In this document: positions 17,582 to 26,529 of the stretch, one piece after another
Layout: each line of letters opens with the position of its first letter
Numbering within the stretch: position 1 is the first letter of the stretch
Assembly (NCBI GenBank): GCA_024743275.1
Contig: JANSWW010000013.1
Coordinates: 1 to 64,000 of the forward strand
Source: Alphaproteobacteria bacterium
GTDB lineage: Bacteria > Pseudomonadota > Alphaproteobacteria > JANSWW01
Reading direction: 5' to 3'
Length of the DNA stretch: 64,000 nucleotides
Made by a program: the position numbers and the translations under genes
The notes under the pieces: generated by a model
Seen by the model: only the letters and a program-made list of their open reading frames with translations
Database searches by the model: none
What the model was told of the DNA's origin: nothing

Positions 17582-20500
17582 ATGAGTAAAACGGACGCGC
17601 TGCGCAACGAAAGGCCGGACCCGAAGAGGCTGAGCCCGCTTGATGCGCTTTTTCCCGGCGGTGTCCTGGCGCTGTTCTCGATCTTTTCGGTCACGGTGGT
17701 CGGCGCGCTCTATGTCCTGATCGAACGCCACGAGGCCGCCGAACTGGAACAGTCGATGCTTCGGACGGCCGAAATCACGGTTCAGAACATCTCGAATTTC
17801 CGCGCCTACTACTCGAGCGAGATCCTCTCGAATCTCGAAGGAACGGATGTTCCCGTTACCCATCAATTTCGCGATCAGCCCGGGGCTTTGCCGCTGCCCG
17901 CCACCATGTCGATCGAGTTGGGCGACTATCTCGACAGCCAAGGTGCCGAGGTGCGCTATCGCATGTTCAGCGACAAGCCCTTCCCTTGGCGTGCCGATCG
18001 CAGCCTGGATCGGTTCGAGATGGATGCCCTCGCCACCATCGCCGAAAACCCCGGGCAGCCGGTATACGCGTTTCAGGACGTCGATGGCGCGACCACATTC
18101 CGCTTCGTCTCGGCCGTCCGGATGGAGCAAAGCTGCGTCGACTGTCACAATGCCCACCCGGACAGCCCGTTTCGGCTCTGGAATGTCGGCGATGTCCGCG
18201 GCGTGCAGGAGATCTTCTTGCCGCAGACGGGCTCCGGGATCGGCGGCGCTGTGGACACCACCTTCCGTGATATTATCCTTTTCGTCGTGGCGGCGTTCGG
18301 TTCCGCGGCACTCTTCATCCTCGTTCTTGTCCGTCGCAACCGGACGGCTTTCGCGAATCTCGAGGAATTGGCCGCCGCACAAGTGGAGCGCGCCCGCCTT
18401 CTGGAGCGGACACAGGACCGCATGGAGGAAGGCCTGGGACGTTTGAACGCCGTCCTCGACAACGTCGCGGACGCCATCGTGACGATCGACGAGGCGGGCC
18501 GGATCGAATCCGCTAATCCGGCGACGGAGGAAATCTTCGGATATCCCAGGAGCGCCCTCATCGGCGAAAATGTCTCGATGCTGATGCCGGAGGCGATCGG
18601 CGCACTTCATTCCCGCTATATCGATAATTTTAGACGGACCGGGCGCAGCAAGATCATCGGCGTTGGGCGCGAGTTGGAAGGCCGCCGGGCCGATGGCTCC
18701 CTATTTCCCCTCGAACTCTCGATCGGTGAGGTCCGGCTCGGGGGCAGAGTCCTCTTCACGGGCGTCATGCGGGACATCACCGAACGCAAGAAGGCGGAGG
18801 AGGATCTGCGCGAGAGTGAGCGGAAATCCAGGACGCTATCCCTTGTCGCGGACCGGACGGACAACGCCGTGATCATCACCGACGCCGCCGGACTGGTCGA
18901 ATGGGTGAATGAGGGTTTCGAGCGGATCAGTGGATATGGTTTCGCGGAAGTGAAGGGCCTTAAGCCCGGCGAGGTGCTCCAGGGCCCGGATACGGACCTT
19001 TCGGAAATCGCGCGCATCCGGCGAAAGATAGCGGCCGGAGAAGGCTTCAACGCCGAATTGGTGAACTATGCCAAGAATGGCGAGGCCTATTGGGTCCAGA
19101 TCGACGCGCAACCGATTTACGGCCCCGACGGGACCTTGGAGCATTATATCGCGATCGAACGGGATGTGACGGAAACCAAGCGGCGCGAGAGCGAACTGGA
19201 CGACGCGCGGCAACGGGCCGAGGAAGGCAGCGCCACGAAATCCCGCTTCCTTGCAATGATGAGCCATGAGATCCGGACCCCTCTGAATGGCGTTCTCGGC
19301 GCGCTTGGGCTTCTTGAGGACGGCAAACTCAGCCGCGAGGATTTGAACCTCGTTCGGATTGGGAAAAAGGCCGGCGAGAACCTCATGGCGATCATCAACG
19401 ATGTCTTGGACGTCTCGAAAATGGACGCGGACGCCCTCGCTCTCGAGAACTCGGTGATGGAGCCGCGGCAACTGGCCGAGGACGTCATTGATGTCATGCG
19501 ATATCGGGCCAACGAAAAAGGGCTTTCCTTGAGCGCTCGGTTCGCCCCCGATTTGCCGGAGTGTTTGATCGCCGACCCCGCCCGACTGCGTCAAATCCTG
19601 ATCAATCTGGTCGGGAACGCGATCAAATTCACCACCGACGGGTCGGTCGCGGTGCGGGTTCATATCGTGGAACGGAAAGAGAAGCGCGCCGTTGTCCGGT
19701 TCGACGTGGAAGATACCGGGGCCGGCATTCCCGCCGATAATTTGGCGCATCTCTTCGATGAGTTTTGGCGGGCGCCGGATACCAAGACCAAAGTGATCGA
19801 GGGAACGGGTCTTGGACTGACGATTTGTAGACGCCTGGCTGAACTGATGGACGGCGAGATCGAGGTAAGTTCTGAAGTCGGGCGAGGGAGCGTCTTCTCC
19901 GTCACCGTGCCCATGGGGCTCCCAACCCCCGAGGAGGTTGCCGCCTACCGTGACGGAACCGTGGAAGCGGTGGAGCCGAAAGAGGACGAGGAGAGTTTCG
20001 ATAACCGAATTCTTGTCGCCGAGGACAGCTCCGCCAATCAAATGATCATACGCACCATGCTGGAACGGCTGGGGGCTCACGTCGATTTGGTTGGCGACGG
20101 TCGGGAGGCGCTGGAAGCGGTCCGTTCGCGCCCCTACGACCTGGTGCTGATGGACATCAACATGCCGACGATGGACGGAGTGGAGGCGACCCAGGCCATT
20201 CGGGCGCTGCCGGGCGCGTCATCTCTGCCGATCGTTGCGATGACGGCTTACACCATGAAAGGCGACAAGGAGAACTTCCTCGACGAGGGTCTGGACGACT
20301 ACATCGCCAAACCGATTCGACGCACGGAATTGACGGCCGTTCTCCGTAGATGGCTTGGGGCGTGCCCGCCTGTCGACCCGGCACGCGAGAGTGTTCCGGA
20401 GGAGACGTCGGTAGGGGCCGTTGCGGCAACGCCCTTGATCGATACGAGCGTTCTCGATGAGTTGCTGGAGGGAATTGATCGCGAAGCGCGGTTCGCGGTG

Positions 20501-20767
20501 CTCGACACTTTTACCAAGGAATTCAGAACCCGTCGTGCCGCGTTGGAAGCGGCTTTCGCCCAGGGCGATTTGGACGAGGTCCATAGACAAGCCCATGCGC
20601 TGAAAGGAGCCTGCAGCGGTCTCGGCGCGGTTCGCCTTTCGGCTCTTTTGGACCCGTTGCAGCGCGACACCGACCTGTCCACCATCGGTGCGCGCCTGCG
20701 TGCTGTGTCCAGTATCTGTGAAGAATCGGAAAGTGCGTTGCGACGTTATATGGAAGAAGCCGTGTAA
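17582..20767 (+). CDS. Hybrid histidine kinase with periplasmic haem-binding sensor (DUF3365-type)
   Basis: A 1061-residue inner-membrane kinase. Transmembrane segments lie at about 25-47 and 229-251. Between them is a DUF3365/Tll0287-like domain with a c-type haem motif CVDCH at 185-189. Two PAS domains follow (about 287-400 and 420-535), then HisKA with H562 (MMSHEIRTPLNG), the ATPase (N678, G boxes DTGAGIP and GTGLGL), a receiver with D858, and a C-terminal Hpt with H1005 (QAHALKG). The haem suggests redox, NO or CO sensing in the periplasm. The ATG at 17582 has GGAGAGAAG upstream; earlier ATGs lack it. Phosphate probably passes from Hpt to a separate regulator, and the activator at 23668 is a good candidate (inference). 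It lies downstream of a sigma-54 promoter. Confidence 0.93.
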   Translation: MSKTDALRNERPDPKRLSPLDALFPGGVLALFSIFSVTVVGALYVLIERHEAAELEQSMLRTAEITVQNISNFRAYYSSEILSNLEGTDVPVTHQFRDQPGALPLPATMSIELGDYLDSQGAEVRYRMFSDKPFPWRADRSLDRFEMDALATIAENPGQPVYAFQDVDGATTFRFVSAVRMEQSCVDCHNAHPDSPFRLWNVGDVRGVQEIFLPQTGSGIGGAVDTTFRDIILFVVAAFGSAALFILVLVRRNRTAFANLEELAAAQVERARLLERTQDRMEEGLGRLNAVLDNVADAIVTIDEAGRIESANPATEEIFGYPRSALIGENVSMLMPEAIGALHSRYIDNFRRTGRSKIIGVGRELEGRRADGSLFPLELSIGEVRLGGRVLFTGVMRDITERKKAEEDLRESERKSRTLSLVADRTDNAVIITDAAGLVEWVNEGFERISGYGFAEVKGLKPGEVLQGPDTDLSEIARIRRKIAAGEGFNAELVNYAKNGEAYWVQIDAQPIYGPDGTLEHYIAIERDVTETKRRESELDDARQRAEEGSATKSRFLAMMSHEIRTPLNGVLGALGLLEDGKLSREDLNLVRIGKKAGENLMAIINDVLDVSKMDADALALENSVMEPRQLAEDVIDVMRYRANEKGLSLSARFAPDLPECLIADPARLRQILINLVGNAIKFTTDGSVAVRVHIVERKEKRAVVRFDVEDTGAGIPADNLAHLFDEFWRAPDTKTKVIEGTGLGLTICRRLAELMDGEIEVSSEVGRGSVFSVTVPMGLPTPEEVAAYRDGTVEAVEPKEDEESFDNRILVAEDSSANQMIIRTMLERLGAHVDLVGDGREALEAVRSRPYDLVLMDINMPTMDGVEATQAIRALPGASSLPIVAMTAYTMKGDKENFLDEGLDDYIAKPIRRTELTAVLRRWLGACPPVDPARESVPEETSVGAVAATPLIDTSVLDELLEGIDREARFAVLDTFTKEFRTRRAALEAAFAQGDLDEVHRQAHALKGACSGLGAVRLSALLDPLQRDTDLSTIGARLRAVSSICEESESALRRYMEEAV

Positions 20768-21753
20768 CGTCCAAGACGAAAGCCGGCGTAATTGCCCTTA
20801 CGATAAAAGCCCAGAGCACCGAGAAGCGTGAAGGAAAGCAGAAGGGCGTTCCCCTCTACCGGTGCACTGTACACCTTTTGCATTTTTGATGTGTCGAAGA
20901 CCGGCTCTGCCGGCAAGGCAGGGACGGCCGGCGTCAACGATCCGTCGTCCGCGGGGGAAGTGTTGACCACGAATACCGCATCGTTGAAGTCGTTGTCGCC
21001 ATAGGGACGCTTGAGGTCCTCGAAGCCGAGAATGAGGGTGTTTTGATCCTCGACATTCACCAACGCCACATGCCGGGAGAACGCCGAAACGGAATCGGCG
21101 GTGGCGCCGGCGCTGTTCTCCGGGTTCAGGAGATCGACCGACCAATAGGTCGACTTCTCCCGGCTATTGTCCCAACTGTCGACGCCACTGCCGTTCCATC
21201 CATTGGCAACGACGAAGAAGCCGAGATTGTCGTTGCTGGTGAAGGTCGTCCCACTCTGCACGAGACGGCCTTCGATCAGATCGACCGAGCCGTCGCCGAT
21301 CGGGACCGTGTCTCCGGTATTGAGAGACCCGCCCGACCCCGCGAAGCCACCTGACCCGGACGCGTTGGGGAACAACATCCCCGTCTCCGTGACTCCTGTC
21401 AGATAGCTGACTTCATTGACGGTGATGTTGCCTGACCCGTTGCTGTCGATCTCGCCGAAACTGACACTGTCGAAGGCACCATCCTGAAACGAGAAATAGC
21501 CCAGTGAATTGCGGTAGCCGGCCCCTTCCGAGATGAAGGTCACCGACGCATTCGCATCACTGGTGAAGGAGATGGAGGCGTCGTAGGCGGGGTCGAGATA
21601 TTGCCCGTCCGTTTCGACGCGTTCGGGCAGGACCCGGGTGATCGTGTCGATAATGCTGCCATCGACGGGAAGGCTGGTCGTCTCCTGTGCCCATGCCGGA
21701 AGCGCAGCGAGAAGGGTTGCGGGAAAAGCGATCAGCCGGGCTGCCGGTCTCAT
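20746..21753 (-). CDS. Exported DUF4114-domain protein, possible exosortase substrate
   Basis: A 335-residue exported protein. The signal peptide covers residues 1-22 (LIAFPATLLAALPAWA). The body is rich in Ser, Gly, Asp and Asn. A DUF4114 core stands near residue 250: LILGFEDLKRPYGDNDFNDA, the acidic pattern seen in secreted surface proteins. The C-terminus has APVEG, a hydrophobic segment (NALLLSFTLLGALGFY), then RKG and a short tail. This layout resembles PEP-CTERM sorting signals, with APxxG in place of PEP, and the neighbouring 91-residue protein shares it. The ATG at 21753 has AAGGAG upstream. It is the third gene after glmM and overlaps the kinase gene tail to tail by about 20 bases. 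Confidence 0.75.
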   Translation of the reverse strand: MRPAARLIAFPATLLAALPAWAQETTSLPVDGSIIDTITRVLPERVETDGQYLDPAYDASISFTSDANASVTFISEGAGYRNSLGYFSFQDGAFDSVSFGEIDSNGSGNITVNEVSYLTGVTETGMLFPNASGSGGFAGSGGSLNTGDTVPIGDGSVDLIEGRLVQSGTTFTSNDNLGFFVVANGWNGSGVDSWDNSREKSTYWSVDLLNPENSAGATADSVSAFSRHVALVNVEDQNTLILGFEDLKRPYGDNDFNDAVFVVNTSPADDGSLTPAVPALPAEPVFDTSKMQKVYSAPVEGNALLLSFTLLGALGFYRKGNYAGFRLGRYTASSI

Positions 21754-21764
21754 TACGCGTCTCC

Positions 21765-22040
21765 TTAGCCGCGCCGGCGACGGCGCATGGCGTAGACCAC
21801 GCCGCCCAAGAGCACCGCGCCCGCCGCCGCCAGGCCCGGGGACGGAGCCCCGAAACTGGCGGATCCACCGGATTCCGGGCAAACGAGAATAAGCGCCGAA
21901 TTGCAATTCGCGTTGTTGATGCCGGTCTGACTAGCGCTGTCATAGGCGCCCTCATTGAAGTTGTCCTCCCGGGCATGGCCGTCCGGGGCGAACAGGGTCG
22001 TCCCGAGGGCGACGGCCCCCACCATCCAAGCTCTGCGCAT
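21765..22040 (-). CDS. Small exported protein with sorting-signal-like C-terminus
   Basis: A 91-residue protein: signal peptide 1-23 ending DGHA, a short Asn- and Ser-rich middle with two cysteines (NCNSALILVC), then APSPG followed by a hydrophobic helix (LAAAGAVLLGGVVYAM) and RRRRRG. The three-part end (Pro-containing motif, membrane helix, basic tail) is the hallmark of exosortase substrates, but the motif is APSPG rather than PEP or VPxxx. An exosortase is encoded at 36942-37736 in the same locus. The gene lies between glmM and the DUF4114 gene on the same strand, 11 bases from the latter. Confidence 0.75.
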   Translation of the reverse strand: MRRAWMVGAVALGTTLFAPDGHAREDNFNEGAYDSASQTGINNANCNSALILVCPESGGSASFGAPSPGLAAAGAVLLGGVVYAMRRRRRG

Positions 22041-22095
22041 AATGAAACTCCTTTCGTTGTCTGAGGCTCCCCTTTTTGGATGGAGCGTTTGCGGG

Positions 22096-23457
22096 TCAGC
22101 CGGCTTCGCGCGTCACCAACTCCTCCAAGGCGTCGGCGATGGAAATGCCCAGTCGCCGGTCCACACTCTCGACCATGATACGGACGAGCGGTTCGGTCCC
22201 GCTCTTGCGCACGACCAGGCGTCCGGTGGATCCCATTTGCTTGCGGTAGTCCGCGATGCTGGTCACGACCTTCTCCGCCGCCATCACGTCCTTGTCGCCG
22301 GTGAGCCGCACATTTCGGTGGATTTGGGGCACGGGCTCGAAGCGATGGCACAGCTGGCTCGTCTCTGCCTCGTTCTCGACAATCGCGGTCAATACCTGGA
22401 GTGCCGCCATCAGGCCGTCGCCCGTATGGGCATAGTCGGACAGAATGACGTGGCCGGAAGGCTCGCCGCCCAGGGCCAGGTCCTGCTTGGACATCTCCAT
22501 GGCGAGTTGGCGGTCGCCCACCGGAGTCCGGACAACGCCGATCTGCTGGGTACCGAGATGCCGTTCGAGCCCGAGATTGGACATCACCGTGGCGGCCACT
22601 TTGCCGTTCCGCAAACGACCTTCTTGGTTCAGACGTTCCGCGATCAGGCAAAGGATTTGGTCGCCGTCGATTTCCTGGCCGTATTCGTCGCAGACGATCA
22701 CGCGATCGCCGTCGCCGTCGAGGGCAATGCCGATATCGGCTCCTTCCTCGATCACGGTCGCCCGCAATTTCGCGGTCGCCGTCGCGCCGCAGGCGGAATT
22801 GATGTTGCGGCCGTTCGGCTGGTTGCCGATCACGGTGACGTCTGCGCCGAGTTCCCAGAGGACTTCGGGCGCGCATCGGTATCCGGCTCCGTTCGCGCAA
22901 TCGAGGACGATTTTGATCCCGTTGAGCCTGAGACCTCGGGGAATAGTCTGTTTCACCGCTTCGACATACCGTCCGATGGCGAAGTCAACCCGCGAGGCTC
23001 GGCCCAATGTGTGGCTGTCGGGCGACGGGTCGGCGGCGCTCTGCGGGGACGCGGCCTGTCGAACCATGTCCTCGAAATGATGCTGGGCCGCATCGTCGAT
23101 CTTCCGGCCAAGATGGTCGAAGAATTTCAGGCCGTTGTCATGGTGCGGATTATGCGAGGCGGTGATCATGATGCCGAGATCGGCCCGCATCGACCGGGTC
23201 AGCCAGGAGGTCGCCGGGGTCGGGATCGGTCCCAAGAGGATGGGGTTGGCGCCGACGGCCGTCAGGCCGGCCACCAGGGCGGCCTCGACCATATAGCCGG
23301 ACTCCCGCGTGTCCTTGCCGATGACGATCCGGGGAGACGGCGACGTTTCCGCCGCAATGCGCCCCGCCGCCATGCCGATGCTGACGATTGATCCGGGACT
23401 AAGCGGCCCTTTGTTTGCCGCGCCTCTAATTCCATCGGTGCCGAAAAGTCGTTTCAT
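22096..23457 (-). CDS. glmM: Phosphoglucosamine mutase
   Basis: A 453-residue, full-length GlmM converting glucosamine-6-phosphate to glucosamine-1-phosphate on the way to UDP-GlcNAc. It starts MKRLFGTDGIRGAAN. The catalytic serine loop is MITASHNPHHDNG, the metal loop ALDGDGDRVI, and the phosphate-binding end VRKSGTEPLVRIMVE. All key residues are present. Within this locus it complements glmS and a GlmU-like pyrophosphorylase, suggesting a dedicated amino-sugar supply. It is divergent from the sigma-54 activator gene and probably leads an operon with the two exported proteins downstream. Confidence 0.95.
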   Translation of the reverse strand: MKRLFGTDGIRGAANKGPLSPGSIVSIGMAAGRIAAETSPSPRIVIGKDTRESGYMVEAALVAGLTAVGANPILLGPIPTPATSWLTRSMRADLGIMITASHNPHHDNGLKFFDHLGRKIDDAAQHHFEDMVRQAASPQSAADPSPDSHTLGRASRVDFAIGRYVEAVKQTIPRGLRLNGIKIVLDCANGAGYRCAPEVLWELGADVTVIGNQPNGRNINSACGATATAKLRATVIEEGADIGIALDGDGDRVIVCDEYGQEIDGDQILCLIAERLNQEGRLRNGKVAATVMSNLGLERHLGTQQIGVVRTPVGDRQLAMEMSKQDLALGGEPSGHVILSDYAHTGDGLMAALQVLTAIVENEAETSQLCHRFEPVPQIHRNVRLTGDKDVMAAEKVVTSIADYRKQMGSTGRLVVRKSGTEPLVRIMVESVDRRLGISIADALEELVTREAG

Positions 23458-23571
23458 GTCGCTCCATCCTCCTCACAGGGATGCGCATTCCTCTGCAAGG
23501 AAAGGAGTATTCTTTCTAAGTCATTGATATAAAATAATTCTCCGAGAGTTGGGAGAACTGCGTCAATGCAA

Positions 23572-23600
23572 TTTGAAGTGCAAAAGGCGTAATTTGATAT
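23572..23600 (+). promoter_or_regulatory. Possible sigma-70-type promoter of the activator gene
   Basis: TTTGAA at 23572-23577 and TGATAT at 23595-23600 are 17 bases apart, a fair match to -35/-10 boxes. The predicted start of transcription near 23607 is about 60 bases before the activator ATG. No -24/-12 element was found here on either strand. Confidence 0.4.
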
Positions 23601-23616
23601 TCCCCACTTTCAAACT

Positions 23617-23631
23617 GGCCCAAAATGGGTC
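23617..23631. promoter_or_regulatory. Palindromic regulator box (GGCCCAAAATGGGTC)
   Basis: A near-perfect dyad around CCCAAAATGGG. Close relatives lie at 36433, 38833, 48949, 48989, 50349 and 50446. Here it lies just after the predicted transcription start of the activator, which would suit autorepression. It is also upstream of glmM on the other strand. Confidence 0.6.
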
Positions 23632-23667
23632 AGCTTGAGGGGCAATAGCAGATTTGTGGGGTTTCGG

Positions 23668-25128
23668 ATGGCAAACATCATGATGATCGAGGATTCGCCC
23701 AGTAACGCGGCGCTCTACTCGACGTTCCTCAAGAATGCGGGGCATGAAACAGTTGTCGCGGAAACGGGGAAGTCCGCTATTTCACAATTCGGTGCCGTAG
23801 AGCCGGACCTTGTACTGCTGGATCTTCAGTTGCCCGACATGGATGGACTGGATGTCATCGAGGAGATCTCCAAGAACCATCGTCTTCCTCCTATCGTTGT
23901 TCTGACGGGTAACGGATCGGTTAGGGCGGCGGCGTCGGCGATGCGGATCGGGGCGGTTGATTTCCTGATGAAGCCGTGCAGTCCCGACAAGTTGACGGAA
24001 GCCGTCACCCTGGGACTGGAGCGCTTCCAGGCCAAACCGGACAAGCCGATCGAGTCGGAAGTGGCGGGCGCGCGCACCGTTGCGCCCCCCGCGCCCGGCA
24101 AGACCAGAAAGCCCGCGACTCCTGGCCCGTCCGGCTTTTTCGGCCAGTCGCAGCCAATGGAGAACGTCTTCGCCTTGATCGAGGCGGCGGCCAGGTCTTC
24201 GGCCTCGGTCTTCATCACAGGCGAATCGGGAACCGGTAAGGAACTCTGCGCCCAGGCGATCCATAAGGCCAGTCCGCGGCACAACGGCCCCTTCGTGCCC
24301 TTGAATTGCGCGGCGATTCCGAAGGAGTTGATCGAGTCGGAGATTTTTGGCCACCGCAAAGGATCTTTCACCGTAGCGGTCCAGGACCGCGAGGGAGCCG
24401 CCGGTCTTGCCGACGGCGGTACATTGTTTCTCGACGAGATCTGCGAGATGAACCTGGACCTACAGGCGAAGCTTTTGCGGTTCATTCAGACCGGGACCTA
24501 TCGCCGAGTCGGTGACGAGGTCGATCGGCAAGCGGATATACGCTTCGTGTGCGCGACCAACCGCGACCCGTTCGAAGAAGTTCAAGCGGGGCGCTTTCGA
24601 GAGGATCTCTATTTCCGTCTCCATGTGATCCCGATCACCATGCCGCCCCTACGGGACCGCGGGAAGGACGTGCTCCGCCTCGCGGAGCGGTTTCTCCGGG
24701 ATTTCTCGACGATCGAAGGAAAAGTGTTCGAAGGATTCGACGACGCCGCGGCGGAGATCATCGAGACCTATTCCTGGCCGGGCAACGTGCGCCAACTCGA
24801 AAACACGATCCGCAATATCGTGGTGTTGAATACCGGCGCGCTTGTCTCGCCCCACATGATGCCCGCGTTACCGGGCCGTTTCGTCAAACCCGCGGCGGAA
24901 ACCTCCACCAGCCCGGGCGGCGAACCGGTTGAAGCACCGATGACGAGCGTCATGCCCTCGGACCGTTGGTTCGTGCGACCGATCGAGGAATTGGAGATGA
25001 TGGCGATCGATGCCGCCATTCGCTACTACGACGGCAACATCACGCAGGCGTCCCGCGCCCTCAACATCTCTACCTCCAGCATTTATCGAAAGAAAAAGGC
25101 TTGGGAAGAGCGGGAAAAGGCGGGCTGA
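23668..25128 (+). CDS. Sigma-54-dependent response regulator (NtrC/LuxO type) with altered GAFTGA loop
   Basis: A 486-residue activator. Receiver domain 1-120 has the phosphoacceptor D52 (VLLDLQLPDMDG), T80 and K102. The AAA+ domain (about 155-385) has Walker A GESGTGKE at 185-192 and Walker B GTLFLDEI. The C-terminus holds a Fis-type helix-turn-helix (NITQASRALNISTSSIYRKK). The sigma-54 contact loop, normally GAFTGA, reads GSFTVA at 232-237, so the second Gly is Val. It resembles LuxO-type regulators fed by Hpt phosphorelays. Several -24/-12 promoters lie in this locus and it is the only such activator in the window, so it probably drives them. Confidence 0.92.
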   Translation: MANIMMIEDSPSNAALYSTFLKNAGHETVVAETGKSAISQFGAVEPDLVLLDLQLPDMDGLDVIEEISKNHRLPPIVVLTGNGSVRAAASAMRIGAVDFLMKPCSPDKLTEAVTLGLERFQAKPDKPIESEVAGARTVAPPAPGKTRKPATPGPSGFFGQSQPMENVFALIEAAARSSASVFITGESGTGKELCAQAIHKASPRHNGPFVPLNCAAIPKELIESEIFGHRKGSFTVAVQDREGAAGLADGGTLFLDEICEMNLDLQAKLLRFIQTGTYRRVGDEVDRQADIRFVCATNRDPFEEVQAGRFREDLYFRLHVIPITMPPLRDRGKDVLRLAERFLRDFSTIEGKVFEGFDDAAAEIIETYSWPGNVRQLENTIRNIVVLNTGALVSPHMMPALPGRFVKPAAETSTSPGGEPVEAPMTSVMPSDRWFVRPIEELEMMAIDAAIRYYDGNITQASRALNISTSSIYRKKKAWEEREKAG

Positions 25129-25152
25129 CCGGCCTGGATAACCAATAGGGCG

Positions 25153-26529
25153 TCACCAATAGCTCTGTATCGCATGGCGGATGAGTTTGAGGCGGAAGGA
25201 GGGGAGGGGCCGGTCGCTCTTCAGGCCATACATGCCAGGGCGCCCCGGAAACACCAAAAGGCCGTCTCCATTGCCGCCGAAATTCCAAGGGTCCTGAAAT
25301 GGATCGATGCCATGGGGGATCAGGCGATAGCCCTCCGTGGCCGCATAGTAAAGCGCTGCGCCCAGGTCGCGTTTCTCGGCTTCTTGGAAAAAACGGAACA
25401 GCCGACCCGCTGGCCGATCGATCAATAGATCGGGCTCACCGGTATCGGCGCCAGGCGTCTTCTCGACGTGGGGCCGAACCGCGCGATTTGGTCCGCAGGA
25501 GCCCATGCAGGAGACATAGCTCCAGAAGTTCGGACCGCCGTCGTCGCCTTCGATCAGGGTGTTGTAGACAGGCGCGTGGATGTCCACGAGCCCATTGAGA
25601 CGCGGGTCCGGTGGCGTGGTGACCATGATCCTCACACTGGGGGCGAGTTCATCGTAGAGAAGCAATTCCTTGCGTAATGCGTCCAGGTCCCCGGGCTCGT
25701 CGGCCGCGTAGATCCAGGCACGCCCGACCAGCCCCATCGATCGGACTGTTCTCTCCAATGCCCTAAGATAACGCTCGGGGTCTTGATAGAGTTTGGCGCG
25801 GGGGAAACCGATTTCGCCGTAAAGGGCGGATCCGAGGACCATTTGTCGGAACGAGTATCCCGATGATTGGCCATGATCGAGATCGAGCAGTCCCTTTCGG
25901 ACCGGCGGTAGAACCACCCAATTGCGGATCGGCTGGAGCCCATGATCGATCAGAAGGGCGGCATAGGCCCGTCCGAGTTCCGCCTCGCGCTTGCAATAGC
26001 CGCCGCAATGGGCGGTCAGCAGACCGCGATTGTCGAGGCCGATGAAGAAAGGCCGGCTCGGGGGTGGTCCGGCCCGGTTCTCAACACGGACGACAAGCCC
26101 GCTCCCCCCATGCCGCAGCGTCACCGTCGAGGGTCCGTCGACCCGCCATTCGGCCAAGACATACCGAGAGAGATGGCAGGTCGCCTGGTTTCGGGGGGCC
26201 AGGATCTCGTGGAAGCGTCCCGGTGCCGTGTTCTCGTCGCTGCCCACCGGCAGGTCCATCGGGAGCATCTGCCAATAGGTGATGCCGGACCGGTCCGCTG
26301 TGATCGTGGCGCACCTGTCCTGACCGGTGCGCAGGATGACGAACACCGCCTCACCGGGGCGGGCTTCACGGGTCGTGTTCAGCCGCCAGTCATCGGAATA
26401 GGCGATCCTTTCCACCGGATGGAGGAGCGCGGGACTATCCTCCGGTAGCGTGTCCGCGCGCCCGACGGCGACGGCGATGGCAACGGTGCCCAGCAGGAGC
26501 GCGGCAAGGAGATAGAAGGATCGGGTCAT
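25153..26529 (-). CDS. DUF4091-domain exported protein, possible glycoside hydrolase
   Basis: A 458-residue protein with an N-terminal signal or anchor (SFYLLAALLLGTVAIAVAVG). A beta-rich region follows, then a barrel-like part with IYAADEPGDLDALRKELLLY. The DEP motif is typical of DUF4091 proteins, thought to be retaining-type glycosidases. Later motifs are DIHAPVYNTL and ALYYAATEGYRLI. It is the last gene of the six-gene minus-strand polysaccharide operon and starts inside the stop of the flippase gene (TGATG overlap). Trimming or remodelling of the polymer in the periplasm is the likely role (inference). Confidence 0.75.
   Translation of the reverse strand: MTRSFYLLAALLLGTVAIAVAVGRADTLPEDSPALLHPVERIAYSDDWRLNTTREARPGEAVFVILRTGQDRCATITADRSGITYWQMLPMDLPVGSDENTAPGRFHEILAPRNQATCHLSRYVLAEWRVDGPSTVTLRHGGSGLVVRVENRAGPPPSRPFFIGLDNRGLLTAHCGGYCKREAELGRAYAALLIDHGLQPIRNWVVLPPVRKGLLDLDHGQSSGYSFRQMVLGSALYGEIGFPRAKLYQDPERYLRALERTVRSMGLVGRAWIYAADEPGDLDALRKELLLYDELAPSVRIMVTTPPDPRLNGLVDIHAPVYNTLIEGDDGGPNFWSYVSCMGSCGPNRAVRPHVEKTPGADTGEPDLLIDRPAGRLFRFFQEAEKRDLGAALYYAATEGYRLIPHGIDPFQDPWNFGGNGDGLLVFPGRPGMYGLKSDRPLPSFRLKLIRHAIQSYW

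Noticed and set aside
18836..20080. Long minus-strand frame inside the haem-sensor kinase
   Set aside because: Shadow of a clearly multi-domain kinase; no start signal or motifs.
21955..23391. A 478-residue frame opposite glmM
   Set aside because: Antisense shadow of glmM, no domain features, low-complexity His/Asp-rich translation.
23551..23585. -24/-12 element between glmM and the activator (TTGCACTTCAAATTGC on the minus strand)
   Set aside because: The spacing is one base too long and the first G is T, so it does not meet the GG-N10-GC rule.
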